Below, piece by piece: positions 11,816 to 25,971 of a DNA stretch of 64,000 nucleotides; positions within the stretch are counted from its first letter, which is position 1, and each line of letters opens with the position of its first letter. The notes beneath the pieces are model-generated. The model saw only the letters and a program-made list of their open reading frames with translations. It was not told the origin of the DNA and made no database searches. Both the position numbers and the translations under genes were made by a program. Source of the DNA: Scleromitrula shiraiana (Eukaryota; Ascomycota; Leotiomycetes; Helotiales; Sclerotiniaceae); assembly GCA_028455995.1 (NCBI GenBank), contig JABELC010000004.1, positions 2,294,001 through 2,358,000 of the forward strand, given 5' to 3'.

Positions 11816-14800
11816 CTACTCATCATCCACCAACCTCGCTGCCTCCCAAGCCTTCTTAGCCGTACTTTTCAATCCCTCCATATCCCCACTCATCTCACAC
11901 ATACCCCTGAAAACGGCTTCTTTTCCATCCTTTCCTTCCTTCCTCAACAGCTCATACGGATGACCAAACTCGACCACTTCACCCTTGTCTAATACCAACA
12001 CCTTATCATAATCCACAATTGTTTGCAAGCGATGAGCGATCGTGATGATGGTACTCTTGAGCTCCCTAATGGTTTCTTGGATTTTGGAATCCGTAGTATA
12101 ATCGATGGAAGCAGTAGCTTCATCCATCATAAGGACCTTGGGTTGTTTGAGCATGGCGCGGGCGAGACAGAGAAGTTGTCGTTGGCCTTGGGAGAGATTG
12201 TTACCGGATTCGGAGACTGGGGATGATAGATTAAGGAAGATGTTTTTGTTAGTAGGAGTACTGCTTGTGGGTGAATCAGGTACTCCAGATGAGGTTGGAG
12301 GACGCGAAGCATTAGGCGTGGGGGTTTCAGTATTCGAGCCTGCCGGTCCAATCAAATGCACTCTTCTTAGTGCGGTAAAGATATCTTCATCAGTGAAGAG
12401 ACCGAATGGATCCAAGTTGCTTCGAATAGTACCCGTGAATAATGTTGGGTCCTGTGGTACAATAGTGATTCGTTCTCGAAGATCACGGAGACCAATAAGG
12501 CCAATATCGACATCGTCGATCAAAATCTTTCCTTCCTCTGCTTCAAGACCACGGAACAACGCAAGAGCAAGTGAACTCTTACCTGCACCGGTGCGACCAA
12601 CTATACCGACCTTCTCCAGAGGTCGAATTTTAAAACTGATGTTACGTAGTACAGGGTCCAAATCTTCCCTGTATCTTGTAGTGTAATTAATGAACTCCAC
12701 AGATCCTTGGCTTGGCCAATTCTTTGCAGGCTCGGTATCTTTAATATAGGGTGCTGCTTCTTGCTCAACATCCAAGTACTCTTTGATTCGCTCGACAGAG
12801 TTCATATTCTGCTCGTTAATTGCATATAATCGTACTAACCAGAGAACATTCTCCGAAAAGCTAATGGCGTAACTGAGGGATAGACCAGCAGAACCAGCGT
12901 CAATAGTTCCGATGCTAGTGATAACGAACACGCCTGCGAAGAATGCAACAAGATCTCCAATAACGTCGATTCGGAAAGCAAGCCATCTGTTTGCTGCCCA
13001 AAGGAAGATGAATGGTCGATTATGGGTGTTAATCCGTAACATATTATCTCTAACGAACCGCCTCTCGTCACCGTATGCACGAATAGTAGTGATACCGTTC
13101 AAAGTCTCTCCGAATTGTTGGAACAACGGACTTCGTTGAACAGATTCAATTCTCTTCAAGTCTCTCGACGATCGAAGATAAAATTTACCAACCAAGAAGT
13201 ACATGCCACTAATGAATACTGCGGCAATCAAGAACCCAGGTGTGATAGCAGTAATTAAAGCAACCGTGACGACGATAGCTAGAGCGCAAGACATTACCCC
13301 AATAGCAATTGGTGCTACTTCTTGATCTACCGCCTCCAAATCCTTGCTAAATCTATTCATGAGCTGACCTAATGGAGTAGAGTCGAAGAATTTGAATTTA
13401 GCTCGAGTGACGGATTCCATGAGATTTTTATGGATTTTCCAACTTGCTGTTAACGAGCCAAAGAACAACCAGAAATCTCTGAATAATGCAATCAACATGC
13501 AAGCTACACCGATTAAAGCATAGATTGCGAGGTAAAATCCAACATCGACGTTAGGGGCGATTTGTGCAACGATTGAAGTCTTATTGGGATCAAAATAGGG
13601 CTGGTATTGAGATATTTTTGAGCTTGCAGCTTTGATCGTAGAGATACCATTGCCGATGTAGGAGTTTGCCGACAAATGATAACTGGAATGAATCTCCTCG
13701 GTGTCGTACCTAAAGGATGAATATTAGTATGCGGATGCGAAATAGGGAAGCTCCTCAATAGAACTTACTGGTTTGCCCATTGCCTGATCCAGATGTTAGC
13801 TCCAAGAGCGCCAACTTGTTGAACGCCAAAAACCATTACGGCGAGTACCCAAAACCACCTATGAATATTTGTTAGTATTTAGTCGAAACGAATGCATGTG
13901 CACAACATACCAAGGACCCATAGCTCTTAAATAAAGTACCATAACCTTCCATTTGACACCTCCTTCTGCTTTTGTTTCCGCCATAGCGTCTTTCTTTTCA
14001 CCAGACTTCTTGTCCTTAGGCTTACCATCAGGCTTACCATTAGCCTGGTCATCAATGAGAGTCTCAGCGTTATCCTCACCGACGCTCGAAGGAACTCGGG
14101 ATGGCATGCGGGAGTGAGGAGCAGATGCTGGGCGTGATTTAGTTATTTCCTCTCCGAGCTTGCCAGACGCAATGACCTCTTCAGCAGATCCTTGAGCGGT
14201 GATTTTGCCATTTTCGAGACAGACAACATATTTGGAGTGAGGGACGCAGAGGGAGAGATTGTGGGTGACCAGAATGCATGTACGGTTAGCCATTAGAGGC
14301 CCTCGTATACAGTTATCGAAGATCCACTTGGCTGTGTGTGAATCTACAGCACTTAGACAATCATCAAGAAGGATATGCTTAGAGTTTGAGTAGAGGGCTC
14401 TTGCAAGTGAGATCCGTTGTTTTTGGCCACCAGATAAACTTATACCCTTTTCGCCAACCAATGTGTCATCACCAGCGTCCAAAATGTCCAGATCACGTTC
14501 TAATGCGCAAGCGACAATTACATCTTTGTACCTCTGCTCATCCATTGGAGCCGAGAACAAGATATTATCCTTGATGTTGGCGTTCACCAACCAAGGCTGT
14601 TGAGCACAGTAGGCAACAGTCTCGGCGAGACCTGTTTCGGGATCTGGTCGAATATCCTCACGGCTGTCGGCACCGGGCAAGTACACTTTTCCATTAATCA
14701 AAGTCATCTCGCCAAGCAAAGCCATTAGGAGAGAAGTTTTGCCGGATCCGGTGGGGCCAGCAATGATATTCAAATGCCCAATCTCGAATTTAATATTCAT

Positions 14801-17160
14801 ATCCATCATTCGGAATGCAGTTGAGATGTCTTCAGTCGAAGTCTCTTTTCCACCCCATGAGAAGGTAGCGTCCTTGAAACCGATCATTTGATTACCGTTC
14901 TCATCAAGTTGGTCATGAGATAGTTGCTCGTATTTTTCAGTCTCTTCCTCGTTCAAGAATTCCTCGATTCGATCGACAGATACCTTACTTTCCTGCACAT
15001 GAGCTATCATGTCGCCCAATTGATCTAGAGGTACACGAAGAATGTTGAAGAGTGAGATAGCTGTAAATGCTACGGACGGGTAGAGTGGTTTTTTCTCTCC
15101 AACTGTGTAGTAAAGGAATGAGAAGAAAGTGATTACGACAGGGACTGTATTCCACACAGCCACTGCAAACGCCCATATGATATATTTCAAGCGTAAATAC
15201 TTCAACTCATCAGCTCGCTTGTCATTGACAATCTTATTGAAGCGTTGCTCCCATGCGAAGTACTTGATGATGCGAATATTCTCCAATACTTCATTGGTGG
15301 TATGGATTCTTTTGTCCGTAGCAGCCATAATCTTCTTTTGAGCAGCTCCAAATCCACGTGCAAATAGAATGTTAACGGGGAGAAGAATAGCCATAACGAT
15401 GAGTCCCGGGATACTACTTTTACCGAGGATTCGATACAAGAGGTAGACGGCCCAGATCAGCTGGGTAGGAGCGGCAGCAAAGAGAAAATGGAGGTATGCA
15501 GTCACCTCGCTAACCTTGAAAGAATCGACAGACATAAGGTTAATGATGGTACCGACATTAGCCTGCTCGTCCGAGCTTGTGGCCTTTGTTGAAGCTTCTG
15601 CTGGAGCCACGGGTTCGTTATTAGGAGTTCGGTTGTTCTTCTTCTTTGACAATCTTAATGCTCGTCGCCACCAGCTAGGTTTCTCAGCTTCATCTTGGAT
15701 TTTCTTTTCCCCGAGGACAGTATCGTTGCCCGATGCGGCTTTCCTTCTCAAAGCCTTTGCATAGATCTCGCCAATGATAATCGCTCGCAATCTTATACAA
15801 ATTTTACGACCAAGCCAAAGAGCTTGTTGGTCAGCCTGTTGTTTCACAAAGTCAGTATGATTTCTTAGGAGCATTGCTCAGTGCTAGGTCAAAAACCAAA
15901 CGGCGTAACATGGTTGTGAGCCATTACGTAAGAAGGGAAGGCATTGTACATACGATAGATCGCATGATATCCGTAAAAGCGAAAAGAATAACATATAGCC
16001 AAATTACGTTGCGAGGAGCTGAATCAGGATCTTCTATATATTCCAGAATGGCTTTCAACAACAATGTGGGGGCAAAGTTAAAGGTACAATAAAACAACGC
16101 ATACGCGCACTGCACGAGGAACTGGATACGGAAATAACGTAACAAGTGCCATGACAATGCGGTTGTTTTCTTGAACTGCCTGTAATCGGCTAGAACTGCT
16201 GCTGCTTTATCTTTGGGCATGAGATTCCACACATCTCCAATCTCAAAAGTCTTGATATAACCTTGCCAGACAATCGCATCGACCCAACCAAATGTGGCAA
16301 TAGAGAATAAACTAGCCAGAGGTTCTCTCGAAGGTTCAATGTCATTTTCCCATTCCAAAACAACAACCTTATTTCCCTTTCTTGTGGTGATTGCGATACC
16401 AAATAGAATTGACGAAAGAGCAAAGTCCGTTATAACCAATGCTTGGCTGAGCTTAGAACGTGGGTGTATGATAGCGGAGCGAAAGATGACCAGCGAGAAG
16501 AGCCATTGGAGGGTGTATAAAGTTGCTGTATGGTTCCATAGTCCTGGAACCCTCCAACGCGTATTAGAAAAGGTAAATCGTAATCCTGCGAGAATTAAGA
16601 CATATGCCCATGTAACGATCCCTGCAACTGCAGCCGCATGTCCCTTAGAGCCATAGGCACCGAGCACCAATATTGTTACATGAATGGCAACCTCTGCCAT
16701 AATCGCAAATAGCTCAATGATGTCCAATGTTTTCTTAGCCCTGGGCCTATCAATCGCAGCGACGGATCCTTGGGTAGTCGTTTTGGTCAACATTAAGCGT
16801 CCTCCTCCGTTCATTGTCAGACCCTCATCATCTTCTCCAACAGCGGTTCCATCAGAGGATTCCACCCCGTGGTATTGATTGAAGCCATTGCCATTGATTC
16901 TATTCCCATTACCAATCGATTCGCTCCTAATTTTCTGATATCGTTGTTTTCGTTTTAACTTGACTTTTCGATGTATCGCTGATATTAAAAGGTTGAGGAT
17001 TGAGAGGCCGATGGCTATTAATGGGAAGAGTATTTTGAGATAGCTTTCACAAGATCAGCTTTTGTATTCAACAGCAGAGAAATTAATCGACTTACTCTCT
17101 CTGTATGCATTTCGTAACATCATCTATTTGCCATATTGGCCCACTGCACTGACCTAACAT
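11816..17160 (-). CDS. ABC transporter, ABCC (MRP/Ybt1-like) full transporter
   Basis: Predicted ATP-driven exporter of conjugates, bile-acid-like anions or toxins, probably vacuolar or plasma membrane. Exons (minus): 17096-17160, 15954-17043, 13911-15835, 13769-13858 and 11816-13709; 1687 aa. The N-terminus (IWQIDDVTKCIQR, then a hydrophobic YLKILFPLIAIG segment) and further helices form a TMD0-like region before TMD1. NBD1 has Walker A GPTGSGKTS near residue 743, signature LSGGQ near 850 and Walker B ILLDDCLSAVD. NBD2 has Walker A GRTGAGKSS near 1427, a divergent signature LSQGQ near 1558 and Walker B VLMMDEATASID. A Ser/Thr/Pro-rich insert of about 30 residues sits between Walker A and the signature of NBD2. 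A charged linker precedes TMD2. Exact substrate cannot be read from sequence. Confidence 0.93.
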
Positions 17161-17572
17161 CTTTGTGTATACACTGGACAGTAGAACTGGCTATTAAGAG
17201 ATAAGAGAACGATGATGCTAAATTTCTTAACAAAACATTAATTGGTATACTATAATTATCCGGCGCATACAGTGTGAATTGAAGCAGAAACAAAAGATTA
17301 CATTGAACGAGTTTGAAGATATATATAAAAGGGTAGGAAGTTAATACTGCGGTGTATGTGCAAAGAGGTAACAAGAGGAATTAATGACAGAACTGCGTAA
17401 TGTAATACCTCACCCAGTAGGTATGTAGATATTTTGATAGTTTACTGCAGTTAGTATTTGAGGAGCAACAGTAAAGAGTTTAGAAGAACTGGTGGAAGAA
17501 TGGAGAATATGTAGAAAGTTTGATAGAGAGATAAACTAATTGCGTAGAAAATATTGAATTGGCTGACATACA

Positions 17573-17597
17573 AAATAATAATAATAATAATAATAAT
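17573..17597. repeat. AAT trinucleotide repeat
   Basis: About eight AAT/ATA units in the ABC transporter upstream region. Confidence 0.9.
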
Positions 17598-18410
17598 TAT
17601 AATTATTTCAACTTCTGCAATAATCAGTAACAACCCGAAGTTGCCCCACTCTGTGTCCCCGCCTAATAATATAGTAAAATTTTATAGTAGATACCTACCG
17701 CCTTCAAACCTCCTTCAAGCTTGTTATAGAATTAAAAATATTCAGGTCAGGATTTCAGATTGTTACTTGGCGCTCATTGCTTTGTTCGAATGTTGCGTAG
17801 TTGCTCAACCTGCCCTGAAGATTCAGATGAAAGATGTCAGTCAAAAAAAATGTTATTATTGATTGTTATTATTGTTGTCGTTGATTACCGGAGGGAAGGT
17901 TGTACTTAATTGAAGCAAACGAAGCAAACAAATCTTCACGGATTGATATGTAAGCATGAGTTCTTTACGTGAGTTTATCCTAGTTTCGAAGGAAGTAGGT
18001 TCCAAGATTTGGTATTTCACGAAATCTGGATTCTTATTAATAATTAAATAAATCTCTTCAAACCTTTCAACAAAGTCCAACAAGTCCAATATCGCCAAAA
18101 CTCACGTACAAGAGATCCAAAAGGTAATCTCTATCGCCGTTAAACTCCCTCTCCCCCGTCTTGTACCTTTTTTATCCCTCTCTCTCTCTCTCCAAATCCC
18201 CATCCACCTGCATATGTGATCCACCACATATGTACGGTTGTACAAGTACAAAACCTCCTGCGCTTCCCCAAATCCTTTCACCTCCACACCGCCATGCCAT
18301 GACAAGAACCCAGAACAGAACACCATACCATTTTAAGGTAGGTGGTGTCGAAACCCAAACCCATCCCCCATCCTTACAATCAATCATCGCATGTACAACC
18401 ACCGAACAGA

Positions 18411-18451
18411 TAAGTAAGTAAGTAAGCAAGTAAATAAGTAAGTAAGTAAGT
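18411..18451. repeat. TAAG tetranucleotide repeat
   Basis: About ten TAAG units with a few interruptions (GCAAG, TAAATAAG). Confidence 0.9.
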
Positions 18452-18856
18452 GGATACGACCTCTTTCGTTACCCACAAAAAAATTCCCAGAGCTTCGTGC
18501 AACTTCCTGCGATAACGGCAATGGCGTAAAACGGCTGTCGCTCCCATGGATTGGACATGGCACGCACGCATCATTTGATATTCATGGCTTTTAGGGCTTT
18601 TGATATTGTGTGACCAGTCATGAGCCGTCAGCCATTTTATGCAGATTTGACAACTGATGTACCTGTACCTACACATGTAATCAAAATATACACACAGCCC
18701 TCCTAGGTATTAAGACATGAAGAAAATGCCTTATAAATAAATGAACGAGGTCCCAAGGTTCTATTGATTGGAAAAGATCATAGATAAAAATGGCATACAC
18801 GAGATCTCACTTGCAGTAAGTACATACTCAATCTCAGTACAAGTACTTACCCAACA

Positions 18857-18903
18857 GTCCATCCATCCATCCATCCATCCATCCATCCACCCATCCACCC
18901 ATC
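18857..18903. repeat. CATC tetranucleotide repeat
   Basis: About eleven CATC units, degenerating to CACC at the right end. Confidence 0.9.
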
Positions 18904-19044
18904 ATCCAGATTCCTCATCCCAAATCCCCTCCATCACATTCAACCCCAAACGTGAATTTCCATTACGCCAACAAAACCCCAAACATCACATCCATCTCAC
19001 GCCCATGGCGTCCAATAAAGCCAGATCCAACAATCTCTCTACTG

Positions 19045-19080
19045 CCATTTCCATTTCCATTTCCATTTCCATTTCCATCC
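19045..19080. repeat. TTTCCA hexanucleotide repeat
   Basis: About six copies of a TTTCCA unit. Confidence 0.9.
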
Positions 19081-19796
19081 CCATCTCAAGCATCTGACAC
19101 TCAACGCAACATTTATCATAAAGATGGATATACTCGGTATGGAAATCTCGTACAGATTCGGTTATGTGAACCCGACGGGCAGGCTGCTAGTTAGGTAGGT
19201 AATAATCAGACCCATTCATTTATCCGGGATAATTGATACCACCCTTCTTAACGTCGCTCACTCTCAGCTTAAGTCTTCAATTGATTTCTCCTCTCTTGTC
19301 GATCTGGATTAATTGCAACCAGAGACGACAATCATCAGTGTCTTTAAATTTATAAATGGCTCTAATATATACAGCTATGATCACAATGTTACAGGATTAG
19401 ACTCTAATCAGATTGTCTAACAGATCGTTCCATGGTACAGACAAAAGGGTCCAAAAATATCAGATGAAACACCACACATATAGATGCAAAAATAGTACAA
19501 TAGTCCCTATCTATATAGGTATGTTCACATACAATGCAGAAATCCTTTTTTGAAAAAGAAAACTTTTCCCTACTTCAACCCACCAATAATACCTAGCCAG
19601 CCTGTGTTTTGATCATACATGGAGATCGTCATGAATATGCAGATAAAATAGCATTCTCTTTCATCTTCAAAGAAGAATCTGATCTCAGAAACCCCACTGA
19701 CCCCCCCTATCATCCCAATAACATAAATACTCTTCTTTTTCATTTATGTAACCAATCATACAAGAAGAAATCGAAAGCTTGAATGAATAGAACTCA

Positions 19797-21403
19797 TTAT
19801 CCCATTATCATACCTTTCATCCCTGCCATATCTCCCTCCTTTGCGGCAATTTCGAAGTAGCCGTAAATGATGCTATAATCATGTTAGTATTCAGTATATC
19901 TAAAACAAATTGACAGGGAATTCTTACGTGACAGCCAACAAAATACCGGTTCCAGATCCGAGAGCTCCCAACAAGTCACTACCGACGGAAAGGGCACCAA
20001 TACAAGCACCACCAAAAGCGGCAGCAGTTGGGATAATACGCTTCAACTCCTTGTACATGCTCTGTTCTCTGTGACCAGCCATAACAAGTCCTTGGTCCTT
20101 CAATTGCTTAGCAACATCTCTTGGGCTGGAGCCGGAAACCTCAATCCAGGTCTTGGAGAAGATAGCGCAGGCAACGAGCATGTAGGTGATGTAGACAGCG
20201 GTGTGAATTGGGTCGAGAAGAGCATCAGTGAAGTTCAATGGTGGAGACATATAATATGAGAGACCGGAGGTTGCGAAAAGTTGTGCGGAACCCTCCTTTG
20301 GCTCCCAAACACCAAAGAGTTGGACGAGCAAGTTCTCAGAGAAGCGGGAGTACAACATCTGTGAGATGAGGAAGATGTTGGACGAAAGAGCGGATTGCAA
20401 CATGATGGGCATGTTAGAGGTGTAGAAGAGACGAACTGGGTAAGATCCACGGGCACCACGTTGACGGGAAGACTTGACTGGAATCTCAACACGGAAACCT
20501 TGGAGGTAGATGACAGCTGCGAAGACGACAAGAGTTGCCAAAAGGTTCATGATGTTGGGAAGGTTTTGTCTGTAGAAAGCCTCTTGAAGAGCACGTTGCT
20601 TGTTTGGCCAGGTCAAAAGCAAGTGGAAGAGTGCAATGACAGCACCTTCGAATTCTGGGCCACGACCAGTGTTGATGGTGGTAGGAGAGAATGCCTTCCA
20701 GATGATGGACTCGCAGATGTTGGTAGCAATGAAGAGGGAGATACCACTTCCAAGACCGTATCCCTTTTGAAGGAGCTCATCAAGGAGAATAACAATCAAA
20801 CCAGAAACGACCAATTGGAGGATGAGAAGGCAGACGATACCAGCACCAAGATCGGATGGTTGACCATACAATCCGGTGAACACATATACAGTAGCTTGAC
20901 CCATTGACAAGATGATAGCGAAAAGCTTTTGTGCAGTTTGGTACAACTCGCGATCGGACTTCAAGTCGAGGTTGACGTCAATCAAGTGTGTACCGGCAAG
21001 AAGCTGGAATACCATTCCAGAGGAGATAATTGGCGAAATACCCAATTCCATCAAAGTACCTCTGTTACTTGCCAACATCATTCTCAGCCAGTATAGAGGA
21101 TCCGAGGTATCTGAAGACACGATACCATATAATGGCATTTGACTCATAACCAAAAATATCAATAATGTCAAACCCGTCCACATCAACTTTTGGTTGAAGG
21201 GAACCTTCGTCTCGGGTTGCTGAACCTCAGGGAGGTACGGCGAGAAGGGTTTGATGAGATCGAGGAATCGAACTATAAAACCGCATTGTTAGTATCTTTG
21301 AGGTTACAAGAATCAATTAGTGGAATTGAGAGCTCATATATTGCCAGAATTATGACGACGATGAGCTGTGAAAAGGATTGAAGTATAACTTACGGCCACT
21401 CAT
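19797..21403 (-). CDS. SEC61: Protein translocation channel subunit Sec61 alpha
   Basis: Pore subunit of the ER Sec61 translocon. Exons (minus): 21394-21403, 19928-21272 and 19797-19872; 476 aa, the normal family length. The first exon is only 10 nt (ATG AGT GGC C), and splicing yields MSGLRFLDLIKPFSPYLPEV, the conserved start. Following are the plug-region segment SPIISSGMVFQLLAG, YGLGSGISLFI, the cytosolic-loop basic motif KSSRQRGARG and multiple hydrophobic helices. The last exon adds IIYGYFEIAAKEGDMAGMKG. Both introns restore conserved sequence, so the model is firm. Confidence 0.97.
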
Positions 21404-22354
21404 CTTGGCGGTTTAATGTCTAAAGACCTCACAAAAAGTAGAGAAAGAAGAAATAGAAAGTAATAAAACAAGAAGTGAAGATGAAAGTAGTACGTCGACA
21501 CTCTGCTCACTCTTAAATGTCGCAGATTATTATCTCTTGCGTGAGGTGAGATGTGTTCTAAAGGGAATTATTATTCGAACAGATTTCCCAAGCTTTAGGT
21601 TGGGGTTAATCCAAAGGTGTTCTCGCTAGTAAATTTTGGGACTCGCGTTTTAAATTATAAGATGTGGCCTTTGGTTAAAGTCTAAGGGAGAGTTTAATGA
21701 TTAGTCATCATACATGGATTGGTGGCAATACGGTACAACCCTTGGAAGAGAACTCGCAAAATATATCTCCTTTTTTATACCTACATATTCCTAGCTTAAC
21801 GATCAGACGAAATCATGTGAAGGCGAATTCTTAGAGCTTTTTTAACTATCTACGAGTTATGAAAAGGCAACTCCTTCGGAATATATCGACAATTGATCAA
21901 CTACCCCTCACATAAGTACTACGGAGGAGAGGCTAGATAAAATTTCAACCAAACTACTATGTATGTAGCTAGAGGTTCCAACTTCCAAGAATCATATAGA
22001 AGCGCTAAGACGGGGCTATTGGAACGAGTATTCTTATACCGAATATTTAAGCAACTTATTAGTTAATAAAAGCCCTAACTATGTCTGTAATATCAAAGTT
22101 TCATTGCTAGTTTCTATCAAATTCGTCGCTAGTTCTCGCTAAGTCGCTAGGTATTCATGATCATCATGAATCATAATCATTAGTGATACCCATGTGATTT
22201 GTGCAATAAGGTACCACGAATATGTACAGTTAGTGAGTATAATAAGATCGTGTCAGAATATCCACTCCAGCTCCCTCCTCGACATCTATATGCATAGCGG
22301 TTGCACTTGACCTCCCATGGTATCCAATTTACTATCCAATCCTCGATTCTACAA
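21404..22354. other. Spacer upstream of SEC61
   Basis: Contains the SEC61 promoter and the 3' end region of the P-type ATPase gene. No further gene or clear motif seen. Confidence 0.55.
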
Positions 22355-25300
22355 CTACCAAGCGATTTTTGCCAACCAGCCTTGAGGGTATTTCCTCACA
22401 AAGTACTTTCTAACTTCATCAATAAAAACAATCCACAATCCAAAGCAAAATGGAAAGAAGAAATATTCAACTGGAATCGGAGACGAAACAATTGTGGAAG
22501 CAAGACCGGGGATATAGAGGAAAATGAAAATAACAACTAGAGCAAATAAAATTGCGGGGAAGAGCCATAGATTTTGAGTTGCCTTATTAAATGCTGGTGG
22601 TTGTTGAAAAATAGATAGTCTTCTTGTGCGAGTAGCCTGTGATATAAATTAGTAAAAAGAACGCGTATAATTGGAATAGAGGGGCCTTTACCATCAGATT
22701 AAACCACTGCATAATGATCAAATTTACAAAATAAATCGAGGATGCTACTGCAAGAATGTTGTTGACCTCCTCGGCGCTGAGGTTGTCTGGATATTTGCCG
22801 AATCCCAGCCAGAGTACTGAGAAGTGAAGTCCTTTTCTTTGGCAATACCAATAGGCCATGGCGAAAGATGCAAGGGATTCTTGCATACCCAAGAAAAAGT
22901 ATGCGTGGAAGAGGAGTTTCCAATCAACTAATCGATCTTTCTTAACATCTCTCGGTTTTCTTAGAAGCACATCTGCCTCTGGTTTTTCGTAAGCAAGAGC
23001 TGTGGCTCCAGCACAATCTGTCAAGCAACAAATCATGATCATCAAGAACGAACTCAGAATCTGGGGCATCCCAAGCAAAACGTTTGTAATGATGGGAAGG
23101 AACTCAGAAAAGCTACCAGCAGGAAGAAGATAGACGATGGTTTTCTTTAGGTTGTCAAACACCACACGTCCAAATTTGACGGCTTCAACGACGGCACCGA
23201 AGGAATCGAGAAGTACCATGTCCGCAGCCTCGATGGCAATATCAGAGCCGCTTCCGAGCGCAATGCCGATATCTGCTGCCTTCAGTGATGGGGCATCATT
23301 TACGCCATCGCCAGTCATTCCAACTATATTTTCACGCTTTTGGAATTCTAGAAGTGTGTTAGAGATGAACAAATAATCGTGAAGGGTAGTAATTCATGTC
23401 TTGGTTGATGGAAGAGTAGAGTGATTCTACATACCTTTAACAATGCGTAGCTTTTGCTCAGGGGTTGTGCGTGCAAACACGATCTCTTCATATTGACAAA
23501 GCTGGTCCCATTGGTTATCGTTCAATGAGATTAATTCCGGGCCACTGAGTGTAATAGAACGAAATGAGCCATGATGCGTGATAGTAGCTTCTTTTTCGAC
23601 ACTGATCTCGGTTGAAAGACTTTGAGACTCGGCTCCATATCTAGATAACATAGAGACATCGTGGATCATCGAGGGCGGGTTGCTGACAATACCACATTCG
23701 ATAGCAATTGCCTGTGCTGTAAGTTTGAAATCACCAGTGACCATAAATATTCGAATGCCGGCGCTTCTGAGCGTCCGAACAACTTCCGGTATTTCATCAC
23801 GAGGAGGGTCAACGATACCAATAAGGCCAACTAAGGTTAGATCGGAGCCACCTTGACGCATGACTTCTGCTTCGAATATGTTGTTTTCGGGATTATGTTT
23901 ACGTTGATGCCCACGGAGAACCTTTCTTGCTAGTAAGATCACACGCTTTCCCTCGCTGGACCATTGGTTCTTGACATTGTCGATATTAGTCCTCATAGGC
24001 CCATCCAAAGAATATAAATGACCGTCTTCGCCAACATACTGGGTACAACGTTCGATCAGGATATCTGGAGCACCTTTTATTGTAAGAAGAATATCTTCCG
24101 GCCCCCATGCTTCTTGCTCAACAGGAGATAAAGCAAGTTTTGCGCCTTCGGGATCTGATAAAGCGAGGGTTCTTATCATGAATTTATTCTTGCTGCTGAA
24201 AGCCAGTTCGAAAGTTTTCTTCCAGAGCATATGCAATTGTCGAACTTCTCCAAGTGTTTCAGATAGACGAAGAACCGCTTGATCAGTTGCATCTCCAGTA
24301 ATCTTTCTCTCCGCAAGAGGTAGATGAAGTGTAGCTGCATCAAATTCACCAGCATTACACAGACCTGCCAAGGAACGTAGTTGGGCAATGGAGTTGTTTG
24401 ATTCACCATTGGACTTTTGTGATTCGACAGCTTCATCAGGAGACATAATTTTTGCAGCGACTGAACAGTGTGAAGCAAACATTTTGTTCTATGTATAAAA
24501 TTAGCAGGGTCCAACATACAGTCTGATATTTATACATACCTTTGTCAATGTTCCAGTTTTGTCCGAGCAAATAACTGATACAGCTCCCAGGGTTTCCACA
24601 GTCTTCAGTGATTTACAAAGGACTTGGTTGTTTTTCATGATGTTGGCCGTAATAGTCAGAGAAGCTGTGAGCGCAATAGGTAAACCTTCTGGTATGAACG
24701 CTACACCGACTGTAACAATTGTGACAATAAAGCCTGCAACCGAAATCCACTCTGGATGATCTTTGCGTAACCAAGCAGTCCAGGCTATTATAACAACGAT
24801 GTTGAAGAATACCATGAACGAGCAAATTATAAGGATGAATCGCAATATTTCTTTTTGCAGAGTGGATGTGCCACTCTTCGGTACGTTTGTAAGCTTTGCG
24901 ATTGTTCCAAAAACAGTCTTATCTCCAGTGCTCACAGTAATACCCATAGCAGAGCCAGATATACAATGAGTTCCTTGCATACCAATGTTGTGAGTCTCCA
25001 AGTAGTTTAGATCGGTATGTTCAAGGGAGCCAGCAATTGGCTGAGATTCGCCAGTAAGAATTGAGCGATCAAACTTCGCATCAGATGAGACTTCCACAAA
25101 TCTAATATCTGCTGGTAGTTTGTTACCCGCCTTTATGTAGAGGATGTCACCTGGGACCAGGTCAACTGAAACCAATTGTTCACGGTGACCATTCCGAAGA
25201 ACAAAACAATCATCAGGAAGCATGCCAGAGATAGATGCCATTGTTCTCGAGGAAGACCAGTCCTGCCATGCGTTGAAGAGCGCTTGAATAACGAAGACGG

Positions 25301-25971
25301 CGTAAAGAACAATAGCCAAAGCCAAGTTGGCTTGGGCTGGGTTTGGCTCTCCGAGAGGTTTGTATGTGATAGTAACTAGAATGCCACCTATCAAGAGGAC
25401 AGACCCAAATCCACCAAAGAGATATCCAAAGACTATATTAAAAATGAAAAGTTAGCACATGGTTGGACAACAAGGTTGATAAAACTAGTAGAAGAGAAAA
25501 CCTACTTCTAGAAAACAGATCAGAAGGAGGTTTGGAAGGCATATTCTTTCCAAATTCTTTTGCCTTTTCCTCAACCTGCGCTTTCGAGAGCCCTTCAGTA
25601 AGTGAGGTAGATAATCTACTTTGCACTTCACTAATTGGTAGTGTATGCCATTCCAAATGTCCAAGACCCGCCGAAGCATCTTGTTTTGCCTGAACAACTT
25701 CGATCCTTTGTTTCTCTTTGGTTTCCTCGATAGCGAACGAGACAGTGCGGTAAGTAATTGGAAGAGCAGTCGCTGGATCGATCGATGTTCTACGGCGCCT
25801 TGAGCTTGCTACCGACTTCTGAGAGGTGTTTGTGGACGTTCGAGCTAATCCAGGGAGTGCATGCGTTTGCCGTCCAGTCTCTTCATCTTGAGCACCGAAT
25901 CTAATTCTCGCACCAGGACGAGGCTCTACTTCGAAGATCTCATCGTCTGGTTCTTTAGCAGAGTTAGACAT
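22355..25971 (-). CDS. P-type cation ATPase, type II (Na+/K+-ATPase-like)
   Basis: Membrane cation pump resembling fungal type IIC (Na,K-ATPase alpha-like) ATPases; ion specificity is not certain. Exons (minus): 25506-25971, 24540-25432, 23435-24488, 22692-23347 and 22355-22636; 1116 aa. The cytosolic N-terminus is about 150 residues with an Arg/Ser-rich patch, then IFGYLFGGFGS and KPLGEPNPAQANLALA as in Na,K-ATPases. Actuator motif LTGES lies near residue 281, TM4 motif PEGLP near 400, the phosphorylated Asp446 in SDKTGTLTK, nucleotide-domain KGAPDIL, and hinge motif MTGDGVNDAPSLK near 815. The TM6 region reads LTDCAGATALAYEKPEAD. The last exon supplies the C-terminal helices and ends WLAKIAW. 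Introns fall at NMPSKPPSDLFSR|IFGY and GTLTK|NKMF among others. Confidence 0.92.

Larger units (their letters stand above)
17161..19796. other. Microsatellite-bearing spacer
   Basis: About 2.6 kb between the ABC transporter start and the SEC61 stop. Holds AAT, CT, TAAG, CATC and TTTCCA repeats (listed separately). The repeats open some frames, but no gene is supported. Confidence 0.6.

Noticed and set aside
17451..17862. Ile-rich small proteins
   Set aside because: Created by the AAT/ATT microsatellite at 17573-17597.
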